Below are positions 16,897 to 24,065 of a stretch of 64,000 bases of DNA, one piece after another. Source of the DNA: Avedoeria sp964651245 (GTDB lineage Bacteria > Chloroflexota > Anaerolineae > Epilineales > Epilineaceae); the NCBI GenBank assembly GCA_964651245.1, contig CAZYVI010000008.1, positions 62,001 through 126,000 of the forward strand, read 5' to 3'. Within the stretch, counting starts at the first letter, position 1; every line of letters begins with the position of its first letter. The position numbers and the translations under genes were made by a program. The notes beneath the pieces were generated by a model that saw only the letters and a list, made by a program, of their open reading frames with translations, had not been told where the DNA came from and searched no databases.

Positions 16897-18009
16897 TCAC
16901 GCCAGCGGCCCGCGCTTCGCCCGGTGCGCGGCCAGCGAGCGGTCGAGGATCGTTGACACGAGGTCGTGGGGCAGGATGCCGTCCTCGATCGGGCCGAGGA
17001 AGACGGTCGAGCTCGGGCTCGAGCCGGGCAGCGTGTTGGGCTCGCCGACGATGATGCGCCGCGCCCCGCCGTCGTCGGCGCGGGCGTCGCCGCCGTCGGG
17101 CGCCACGACGTACATGTCGATGCGGGCGAAGACGCGCAGCTGCAGCGCCGTGAAGGCGCGCTCGGCGACGTCGCGCACGGCGGCGAGCACCGCGGCCGGC
17201 AGGCGGGCCGGTGTGATGTTCTCGCCGTGGCCGGGCAGGAACTTCTCCTCGATCGTCAGGAACGCCCCCTTGGCCGGCGTCTCGGTCGGGGCGAACGCCC
17301 GCGGCCGCCCGCCCTCGTCCTCGAGCACGACGACAGTGACCTCGACGCCGCGCAGGTGCTCCTCGACGAGGGCGACGGTGTCCCAGGCCAGGGCATCGTC
17401 GATCGCAGCGCGCAGCGCGGCGCGGTCGCCCGGCACGCCCAGCGCCGTCGAGCAGCCCTCGCGGCTGGGCTTGACGACGCACGGGTAGCCCAGCGCGGTC
17501 TCGACGCGGGCGATGGCGGCGTCGGCGCCGGCGGTCCACTCGGCGGCCGTGACCGCCACCGTCGCCGGGACGTCGATGCCGGCCTGGCGCAGCAGGTCGC
17601 GCTGGACGCGCTTGTCCATCCCGAGCGCGCTGCCGAGGACGCCCGAGCCGACGTAGGGCACGTCGAGCAGCTCGAGCAGCCCCTGGAAGCAGCCATCCTC
17701 GCCGTACTTGCCGTGCAGGCCGATGTAGACGACATCGAACCGCTCCGGCAGCGCCTCCCACGGCAGCCGCTCGGCGTCGTGCGCCAGCCGGGCGTCGATG
17801 TCGGCGGTGGTGTTCTGGACGACGAGCGGCAGCGGGATCGCCCAGAGCCCGCCCTGGGCGTCCATGTAGACCGCCGACGGGTCCCAGCGGCTGCGGTCGA
17901 TCGTCTGGAAGATGTGCCGCCCGCTCTCGAGCGAGATCTCGCGCTCCGACGAGCGGCCGCCGAGGACGACGGCGACGCGGGGGCGGGGGGCGGGGGGTGG
18001 CGGGGTCAT
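16897..18009 (-). CDS. D-Ala-D-Ala ligase family protein, copy A (Phe-type)
   Basis: 370 residues, ATP-grasp fold. It joins D-Ala to a second D-residue for peptidoglycan. Motifs: L-G-G-R-S-S-E-R-E-I-S near 16-26, H-G-K-Y-G-E-D-G near 99-106, V-V-K-P (ATP lysine 180), the E-E-x-L-R-G-x-E segment near 216, and G-E-P-N-T-L-P-G near the end. At the position that discriminates substrates in the family the sequence is Lys256-Phe257, not Lys-Tyr. In Leuconostoc-type ligases the Phe goes with D-Ala-D-Lac formation. The usual G-S-S loop reads G-C-S. ATG at 18009 has a TACAAT box 7 nt upstream and no Shine-Dalgarno. Copy B lies 77 bp upstream on the same strand. Assigning D-lactate use is inference. 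Confidence 0.9.
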   Translation of the reverse strand: MTPPPPAPRPRVAVVLGGRSSEREISLESGRHIFQTIDRSRWDPSAVYMDAQGGLWAIPLPLVVQNTTADIDARLAHDAERLPWEALPERFDVVYIGLHGKYGEDGCFQGLLELLDVPYVGSGVLGSALGMDKRVQRDLLRQAGIDVPATVAVTAAEWTAGADAAIARVETALGYPCVVKPSREGCSTALGVPGDRAALRAAIDDALAWDTVALVEEHLRGVEVTVVVLEDEGGRPRAFAPTETPAKGAFLTIEEKFLPGHGENITPARLPAAVLAAVRDVAERAFTALQLRVFARIDMYVVAPDGGDARADDGGARRIIVGEPNTLPGSSPSSTVFLGPIEDGILPHDLVSTILDRSLAAHRAKRGPLA

Positions 18010-18016
18010 GGGGGGT

Positions 18017-18022
18017 ATTGTA
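18017..18022 (-). promoter_or_regulatory. -10 box of ddl-like copy A (leaderless)
   Basis: Minus-strand TACAAT lies 7 nt before the ATG at 18009. This implies that copy A can be transcribed separately from copy B as a leaderless message. Confidence 0.5.
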
Positions 18023-18085
18023 CGCAGAGGCGGAAGGGCGACGACGGGTCGCGCCGATCGATGGGATCGGACGTCGATGGTTCGA

Positions 18086-19171
18086 CTACAACGGCCCCCG
18101 CTTCCCCCCATGGTCGGCCAGCGCCACCTCGACGATCCGCTCGATGACCATCGCGGCCGTCAGGCCGGCCTCGGCCGCCTGGTGGAACAGGAAGCTGCTC
18201 GGCGACATCCCGGACGTGCTGTTCGGGTCGGTGAAGAGGATCTGGCCGTCCGGCAGTAGGAAGCCGTCGAGGCGGGCGTAGCCCTTGAAGCCGAAGGCGA
18301 CGAACAGCCGCTCGGCCTCGCGCTGCAGCCGCGCCAGCGTGGCCGCGTCGACGCGGGCGGGCGTAATCTTCTGCGAGCGGCCGGGCATGTACTTGTCGTC
18401 GTAGGTCATGAACGGGTTGGGGCTGACGGTTTCGGTCGGCAGCAGCGCCTCGGCGCCGCCGCCCGGGGCGCCCAGGACGATGACGCTGAACTCCATCCCA
18501 TCGAGGTAGGCCTCGACGAGCGCCGCCGTGTCCCAGCGCAGCGCCTCGTCGATCGCCGCCGCCAGCCCGCCGTCGCCGTCGACGTCCTCGAGGTCCGCCA
18601 CGACGCTCACGCCGATGCTCGACCCCTCGCGCGCCGGCAGCACCACGAGCGGCGCGCCGACCGCGGCGGCGATGCGCGCAACGCACGCCTCGCGGTCGGC
18701 CGCCCAGTCGGCGGCGGCGACGACGACCTCGCGCGGCACGGCGAAGCCGTGGGCCGCCAGCAGCCGGTGCGCCATCGGCTTGTCGAGCGACAGCGCGGCG
18801 GCCAGGACGCCGGAGCCGGTGTACGGCACGCCGGCCAGCTCGAGGGCGCCCTGGATGCAGCCGTCGTCGCCGTACTTGCCGTGCAGCGCGATGAACGCGA
18901 CGTCGACGAGCGCCGGCAGCGCCTCGTACGGCACCTGCTCAGCGTCGGCCGCCAGCCGCGCCTCGATGTCGGCGCAGGTGTTCTGGACGACGAGCTTGTC
19001 GGGCAGCCGCCAGAGCCGCCCGGCGCCGTCCATGAACAGCGGCACCGCTGCGAACCGCGCCCGGTCGAGGTGGAACACGACCTGCCGCCCGCTCGCCAGC
19101 GACACCTCGCGCTCGCTCGACCGGCCGCCGAGGACGACGCCGACGCGGAGGCGGCCCTGGGGGTCGGTCAA
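18086..19171 (-). CDS. D-Ala-D-Ala ligase family protein, copy B (Tyr-type)
   Basis: 361 residues from a TTG start at 19171, 10 nt after the stop of the upstream FG-GAP gene. ATP-grasp motifs: L-G-G-R-S-S-E-R-E-V-S near 14, H-G-K-Y-G-D-D-G near 98, R-E-G-S-S-I-G-V near 181, and D-P-N-S-T-S-G near the end. The substrate-discriminating pair is Lys260-Tyr261, the D-Ala-D-Ala type. Two positions are unusual. The ATP-contact lysine (V-V-K-P in most ligases) is Leu178, and the metal-ligand Glu of the E-x-N motif is Asp. It is probably a functional ligase, but the altered ATP site raises the chance of reduced or changed activity. Adjacent to copy A and near murF-alr on the same strand. Confidence 0.85.
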   Translation of the reverse strand: MTDPQGRLRVGVVLGGRSSEREVSLASGRQVVFHLDRARFAAVPLFMDGAGRLWRLPDKLVVQNTCADIEARLAADAEQVPYEALPALVDVAFIALHGKYGDDGCIQGALELAGVPYTGSGVLAAALSLDKPMAHRLLAAHGFAVPREVVVAAADWAADREACVARIAAAVGAPLVVLPAREGSSIGVSVVADLEDVDGDGGLAAAIDEALRWDTAALVEAYLDGMEFSVIVLGAPGGGAEALLPTETVSPNPFMTYDDKYMPGRSQKITPARVDAATLARLQREAERLFVAFGFKGYARLDGFLLPDGQILFTDPNSTSGMSPSSFLFHQAAEAGLTAAMVIERIVEVALADHGGKRGPL

Positions 19172-19181
19172 CGTGCGGCGC

Positions 19182-21233
19182 TCAATCCCGCGCCAGCCGC
19201 GGCAGGTACAGCGTCGGGGCCGCCGGCGTCGGCGCGGGGGTCGGGGACGGGTCGCGGGCGACGTCGTCGACGAGCGTCCCGTCGTGGGCGATGCGGATGT
19301 GGCGGTTGCGGCCGATCGTCGCGCCGTCGAAGGTGCGGACCGTGCCGTCGGGGAACGTGACCGTCAGGGTGTAGCTGCAGTCGCGCGCGCCGAGGCCGAA
19401 GTGGAGGACCCGGGTGTCGGTCGAGTTGTAGGTCCCGCGGCCGGCCTTGACCTGGCGCGTGATCTGCTCGCCGCCGCCCGGCCCGCCCTCGCCGGCTGCA
19501 TCCGCTCCCGCCCAGCGCAGCGTCACGCGCGCGCCGATCGCGTCGCGGTTCACGGCCTCGCCGTCGCCGACGACGCGGACGGCCAGCCAGTCGTTGGCTT
19601 GGCCGATCGTGTTGCGGAAGAGATGGCCGCTCGAGGCGCCGGGGCCGCCGCCCAGCAGGAGGTCGAGGTCGCCGTCGCGGTCGTAGTCCGACCAGTTGAC
19701 GTTGCCGGAGCCGCGCATCCGGGCCGCGGCCTCGGGGTCGGCGGGGTGGTTGATGCCGCTGGTGAAGCCGACGCTGGCGAACGTGCCGTCGTCGAGCTGG
19801 CGGTAGAGCCCGAACCAGCCCTTCTGGTCCGGCTCGACGTACTGGGTGTTGGCGTCGTACTTGCGGTCGCGCGAGACGCCGACGTCGAGCCGGCCGTCGT
19901 TGTCGAAGTCGGCCAGCGCGGCGTCGATGTCGCCCTCGTTGTAGGGCAGCTTGCGCGCCTGCCAGGTGTTGCTGAACGCCCAGCCCGCGGCCGCGCCCTG
20001 GTTGATGAGGAGCTGCGACGGGTCGGCCCAGCGGCGCGTGAAGTTCAGGGCGTCGATCTCCTCCTGCGGCCAGCCGCGGTAGCCGGCCGGGATCTCGGTC
20101 GAGTGGGCGATCGTCGCCATCAGGAGGTCCATGTCGCCGTCGTTGTCGGCGTCGTCGCAGTCGACGCCGAAACCGTTCGAGCCGATCCACGTCTCGGGCG
20201 GACCGCCCTGCGGCTTCTTGCCGTACTCCATGTCCGCCCGCCACGTGTTGCCGCCCTCGAACGCCTCGACGCCGCGGGCGCGGGCCTCGTTCGTGAAGCG
20301 CCCCTGGCCGTCGTTGATCCAGAGGATGTTGTGGCCGCGCTCCACCGAGACGCCGTAGGTGGCGACGAAGATGTCGAGGTCGCCGTCGTCGTCGACGTCG
20401 CACGTCGTCGAGCCGTTGGACGGCCGCTGCGGGTTGCCGGCCAGGTCGACGCTGCGGTCGGTGAAGGTGCCGCTGCCGCTGCCGATGAACAGCTGGTCGG
20501 GCAGGGCGTAGCTCGTCTGGCCGTTGCCGACGAAGATGTCGAGGTTGCCGTCGCCGTTGTAGTCGCCCAGCGCGGCGTTGCCGGCGCCCCAGTAGACGAC
20601 GCCGGTGCTGTCGACGCCCGCCGGCACCTCGACGCCGCTGCGGGCGCGGACGGTGAAGTGGCCCTGGCCGTCGTTGAGCAGGATCTGGTGGGTCCGGGGC
20701 ACCGACATGTCGTAGTGGTTGTGGATGTCGAGCCCGGCGAAGGCGTCCTGGTCGCCGTCGTTGTCGAAGTCGCCGAAGGCCATGTAGCCGGCCTGGACAC
20801 CCTTGAGGCCGCTGGCCTCCGAGACGTCGCGGAAGGTGCCGTCGCCGTTGTTGCGCCACACCAGCCAGTCGAACGGCTGCGGGTTGGCGTCGCCGGCGCG
20901 GGTGCCCGGGAACATCGTCGGCGCCGCGATGTCGTCCCAGCCGTCGCCGTCGATGTCGACCCAGCGCACGCGCGGGTGGGCGCGGGTGCCCGGCGGCAGG
21001 ACGGCGGGCTTGATGCCGCTGGCGATCGAAACGTCCTCGAAGAACGGCGCGGCGGGCGCCGTGAGCGGCCGCACCGGGCAGGCCTGGACCGCCGGCGCCG
21101 CCACGGCCGGACCGTGCGGCGCGCGGTCGCGCCCGGCCGTTCCGGCGGCATGCGCCACGGCGGCGGCCGCGACGAGCGCCGCGGCGGCGGCGGCGCGGCG
21201 GCGAGCGGGGGAAGCGGGGCGGGCGGCGGTCAT
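19182..21233 (-). CDS. Secreted FG-GAP/VCBS repeat protein with UnbV-type C-terminal domain
   Basis: ATG at 21233 is preferred because GGAGG lies directly before it; the in-frame GTG at 21245 overlaps that site. 683 residues with a signal peptide. The body is a beta-propeller of at least seven FG-GAP/VCBS repeats, each with a calcium-binding loop of the D-x-D-x-D-G-x-x-D or D-x-D-N-D-G-D type. Residues about 550-650 resemble the ASPIC/UnbV domain that follows such propellers in CRTAC1-like proteins ('NRDAIGARVTLRW'). The end is a Pro/Thr linker and 'LYLPRLARD', the tail motif shared by other exported proteins here. The role is probably cell-surface or extracellular calcium-stabilised binding; no enzyme motif is seen. 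Confidence 0.88.
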   Translation of the reverse strand: MTAARPASPARRRAAAAAALVAAAAVAHAAGTAGRDRAPHGPAVAAPAVQACPVRPLTAPAAPFFEDVSIASGIKPAVLPPGTRAHPRVRWVDIDGDGWDDIAAPTMFPGTRAGDANPQPFDWLVWRNNGDGTFRDVSEASGLKGVQAGYMAFGDFDNDGDQDAFAGLDIHNHYDMSVPRTHQILLNDGQGHFTVRARSGVEVPAGVDSTGVVYWGAGNAALGDYNGDGNLDIFVGNGQTSYALPDQLFIGSGSGTFTDRSVDLAGNPQRPSNGSTTCDVDDDGDLDIFVATYGVSVERGHNILWINDGQGRFTNEARARGVEAFEGGNTWRADMEYGKKPQGGPPETWIGSNGFGVDCDDADNDGDMDLLMATIAHSTEIPAGYRGWPQEEIDALNFTRRWADPSQLLINQGAAAGWAFSNTWQARKLPYNEGDIDAALADFDNDGRLDVGVSRDRKYDANTQYVEPDQKGWFGLYRQLDDGTFASVGFTSGINHPADPEAAARMRGSGNVNWSDYDRDGDLDLLLGGGPGASSGHLFRNTIGQANDWLAVRVVGDGEAVNRDAIGARVTLRWAGADAAGEGGPGGGEQITRQVKAGRGTYNSTDTRVLHFGLGARDCSYTLTVTFPDGTVRTFDGATIGRNRHIRIAHDGTLVDDVARDPSPTPAPTPAAPTLYLPRLARD

Positions 21234-21319
21234 CGATTCCTCCACGGTCGCGCGGCGCGGTGCCTCGACCGGCGCGGGCGGGCGAGGCGGCTAGGATATC
21301 GCGGTTGGCCGGGCGCGGG

Positions 21320-22615
21320 CTAGTCGGTCGGCGGCCGGCGGAGGGCCGCGCCGCCGCCGTCGACGCCGGCTGCGTCGACGACGCGCACGACGCCCGTCCG
21401 GCCGGCGATCTCCGCCGCCCGCTCGGGCCCCGCCGCGGCCGCGACGCGGTCGACGAGGATGCGCGCCACCAGGCCGATGCTGAGGCGGGCGTTGATCTCG
21501 CCGAGCGCATGCCAGCGCTCGACGCCGTCGGCGCCGCGCCAGCGCCAAGCGTCAACGCCGAACGCGCCGCGGTAGCCGAGCGCCGCCAGGGAGGCGCCGG
21601 CGCGGGCGTGGGCGGTGCGCAGTGCGGCGGACTCGCCCGGCCGAAGCGCCAGGACGCGCTCGATCGCCGCGTCGTCGCCGGGCGCCGGCATCGCCGCCGG
21701 GACGTCGACGCCCCGGAAGCGGCCATGGGCGTCGACGCGCTGGCGATGAAGCCCGACGGTGTGGACAGCGCCCGCGGCATCGACGAAGCCGACGACGCCA
21801 GCGTCGGCGGTGCGGTCGAGCCAGGGCTCGACGACGGCTTCGCCGTGGCGGTGCAGGAACCGCGCCACGCGCGCCGCGGTCGCCGCGCCGAGAAGGTCGG
21901 CGTCGAGCCAGATCCGGTCGCGGCCGGCGGCCGAACAGGCGGCTTTGACGACCCAGCGCCGGCTGCCGGTCACCGCCGCCACGGTGGCCTCGAGGGCATC
22001 GACGTGGGCCACGAGCGCGCCGGCGTCGTCGAACACGGCCGCTCCGGGCGGCGTGCCGGGCAGGCCGGCGGCCGCCGCGAGCGCGACGCCGCGGTGGTTC
22101 GCACGGGCGGCGGCGAGCGGTGTGGGCGGCGCCAGCGCCCAGAGCGCATCGGCGCGCGCATCGCCGGTGTGCGGCGCCGTGCCGGCCGTCGCGTCGTCCG
22201 ACACGAGCGGCCCGCCCATCGCCGCGCCCGTCGCGGCCACCGCCGCCCGCAGCGCCGCCACCGCCTCGGTCTCGGCCCAGGCCAGGACGCGACCGCTGGC
22301 CGGCGCGTTCGCCGCGTCCGATGCCACACCGCCGTCGCCCGGCCGCGGCCAGACGACGCACCGGCCGGCGGTGAGGGCGGGCAGGCCGGGCAGGTCGGCC
22401 AGGGCGACGCGATCGGCATCCGCGGGCGCGGCCGGCAGCAGCAGCACGTCGCCGTCGGCGGCGAGGGCGTTGAGGAGCAGCCCGAAGCGCGTGGCCGCCG
22501 CTCGTGCGGCGGGGGACAGCGGGGCCGCCGACCGGCGCAGGCCGAGCGTGCAGGCAAAGTCGGCCTCGGCGGCGAGGTTGGCGACGATGGCGGCGGGGGC
22601 TGGCGACGACGGCAT
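21320..22615 (-). CDS. ATP-grasp domain protein, substrate unknown
   Basis: 431 residues from ATG at 22615; a weak G-rich site precedes it and an earlier in-frame ATG extends into the repeat-flank region. The second half has ATP-grasp features: R-R-W-V-V-K-A-A-C-S near 235, E-P-W-L-D-R near 275, a G-x-F-G-V-D-A-W strand near 380 and G-E-I-N-A-R-L-S near 400, where Glu and Asn would bind Mg-ATP. The N-terminal 170 residues are Ala-rich and unlike any family I can name. ATP-grasp enzymes ligate carboxylates to amines or thiols, so an amide or peptide ligase is likely, but the substrate is unknown. It has no signal peptide. It sits 86 bp upstream of the FG-GAP gene on the same strand. Confidence 0.65.
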   Translation of the reverse strand: MPSSPAPAAIVANLAAEADFACTLGLRRSAAPLSPAARAAATRFGLLLNALAADGDVLLLPAAPADADRVALADLPGLPALTAGRCVVWPRPGDGGVASDAANAPASGRVLAWAETEAVAALRAAVAATGAAMGGPLVSDDATAGTAPHTGDARADALWALAPPTPLAAARANHRGVALAAAAGLPGTPPGAAVFDDAGALVAHVDALEATVAAVTGSRRWVVKAACSAAGRDRIWLDADLLGAATAARVARFLHRHGEAVVEPWLDRTADAGVVGFVDAAGAVHTVGLHRQRVDAHGRFRGVDVPAAMPAPGDDAAIERVLALRPGESAALRTAHARAGASLAALGYRGAFGVDAWRWRGADGVERWHALGEINARLSIGLVARILVDRVAAAAGPERAAEIAGRTGVVRVVDAAGVDGGGAALRRPPTD

Positions 22616-22672
22616 GGCGACGATCCCTACCGGTTCACCACGGCAAGGCCGCGCCACCGCCCGACATCATCG

Positions 22673-22789
22673 CTGTAGGGGCACCCCTTGTGGGTGCCCT
22701 TCCGCAACCGGCGCACGCCGTTGGACGGCAACCGGCGCACGCCGTTGGACGGATAGACCAGGGCACCCACAAGGGGGGTGCCCCTACAG
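22673..22789. repeat. Palindromic mobile-like repeat element 1
   Basis: The terminal arms are CTGTAGGGGCACCCC... and its complement. They span 22673-22699 and 22761-22789 and pair along 27 bases with a 2-nt bulge. The centre holds two exact tandem copies of a 24-bp unit (22704-22727 and 22728-22751). The outer sequence TGTAGGGGCAC and the inner GTGCCC are shared with the element at 28301-28444, marking one family. No ORF of its own. It lies between same-strand genes and can fold into a long hairpin. Confidence 0.8.
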
Positions 22790-22809
22790 GGGGCATCGCG
22801 CGGCTGTCG

Positions 22810-23658
22810 TTAGCCACCACCGCCGCCCTGCGCGCGCGCCTTCAGCGTCGCCAGCGCCTCGCCACGGGCGTCGAGGTCGAGGTCGGTGGCGGCCAGGGCG
22901 TCGATGAAGGCTGCGTCGAGGCCGGCGGCGGCGCGGCCGGCGGCGTCGAAGCGGCGGCCGCGGGCCAGGGCCGGGCGCAGCGGCCAGTCGAGTTGCTGCT
23001 GCCATGCCTCCCACATCGAGACGCCGGGCGGCCGCAGCGCCGCCAGCCACTTCCAGCCCAGCGCGACGTGGCGGATCTCGTCGGCGTGCACCCGGTCGAT
23101 CACCGCCGCCGACGCCTCGTCGCCGGCGGCGCGGGCCGCGGCGGCGGTGTCGAGGGTGTGGTCGAGGTTGGCGTTTTCCCAGGTGAGCGCCATCGCGCAC
23201 AGGAAGCGCAGCGGGGTCGTGAACGACGGCGTCTTGGCCCAGAAGTAGTCGCTCACGGCGAAGTCGCCGAAGCGCCGGGAGTGGGCTTCGACGCGGGCGA
23301 TGTACATCCGGGTGTGGCGCTGCTCGTCGACGAGGACCGACAGCAGGTCGGCGCGCAGCGCGGGCGGGGCGTCGGGGAAGGCCAGCAACGCCCAGGCGTA
23401 CAGTTCGACCGCCTGCAGCTCGTGGTTGGCCAGGGCGTGCAGGATGCGCACCCGGTGGGCCGGGTTGGCGAACCCCGCCAGCCCCGGCACCCGCGCCCGC
23501 CGCGCCGGCACCGGCACGAGGCTCGCCGGGCGTGCCGGCTCGGGCAGGCGCAGCGCCGGCCCGGGCGCGTCGTCGCGCAGGCCGCGCGGCGGCGGGGCGA
23601 GGCGGGCGTCGAGCGACGGCGTCGTCAGCAGGGCCAGGGCGAAGTCGCGCAGCTGCAT
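22810..23658 (-). CDS. DUF455-family ferritin-like protein
   Basis: ATG at 23658 is chosen because upstream in-frame sequence is low-complexity Pro/Arg with no family resemblance; 282 residues. The core is a ferritin-like helical bundle with iron-ligand motifs: N-H-E-L-Q-A-V-E near 92, D-E-Q-R-H near 130 and H-A-D-E-I-R-H near 205. These motifs are the signature of the DUF455 family, also described near MiaE-like and rRNA or tRNA hydroxylase-like proteins. It is probably a di-iron oxygenase or oxidase in the cytoplasm; the substrate is not known. A TACGAT box lies 9 nt upstream of the start, without a Shine-Dalgarno. The C-terminus is Gly-rich. Confidence 0.75.
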   Translation of the reverse strand: MQLRDFALALLTTPSLDARLAPPPRGLRDDAPGPALRLPEPARPASLVPVPARRARVPGLAGFANPAHRVRILHALANHELQAVELYAWALLAFPDAPPALRADLLSVLVDEQRHTRMYIARVEAHSRRFGDFAVSDYFWAKTPSFTTPLRFLCAMALTWENANLDHTLDTAAAARAAGDEASAAVIDRVHADEIRHVALGWKWLAALRPPGVSMWEAWQQQLDWPLRPALARGRRFDAAGRAAAGLDAAFIDALAATDLDLDARGEALATLKARAQGGGGG

Positions 23659-24065
23659 CGGACGGCCATCGTAGCCCGCGCGCGGTCGACCGGCCAGCAC
23701 CGGGCCGCCGCGCACGCGGTCGGGCGCCGCCGCGGCGACGGTTGGGGCGACGGCTGGCGCGACGGTTGGGACGCTGGCCAAGCGTGGGGCGGCCGCCCGG
23801 CAGGCTGGACGGTCCGGCCGTAGACTGTGGTCGCGTTTTCTCCTCCTCACAGAGTGTTGAGCCGGACGGCACCCGCTGTCCGGCTCCCTCTGTTTAAGCC
23901 CTCGGCGGCGCTCGATTCCGTCCGGTCGGCCCGCACGACGGCGGTCCATGCCGGTCGGTTCTAGCGGAGGTCTAGCGGCGGCCCCCCTGCCCGGACCCTT
24001 GGCCGCCCGCCCCGCATGGCTATCCTCGTCGCGTCGCGCCCGCCATCGCTCCGAGGAGCCGCCCG
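23659..24065. other. 407-bp divergent intergenic region with a structured hairpin
   Basis: This lies between the leftward DUF455 gene and rightward htpG. Around 23738-23775 are three degenerate 12-bp units resembling GGCGACGGTTGG. At 23849-23893 is a two-part hairpin: outer ACAGAG/CTCTGT and inner GAGCCGGAC/GTCCGGCTC with a 10-nt loop. No coding frame or tRNA-like sequence is evident. I do not see a CIRCE-type HrcA operator for htpG. Confidence 0.6.

Noticed and set aside
22704..22751. Tandem 24-bp duplication as a regulatory repeat
   Set aside because: It lies entirely inside palindromic element 1 and is best explained as internal expansion of that element.
23859..23886. tRNA or classical terminator
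   Set aside because: No anticodon or T-loop sequence, and no gene end precedes it on either strand; kept only as an unexplained hairpin.
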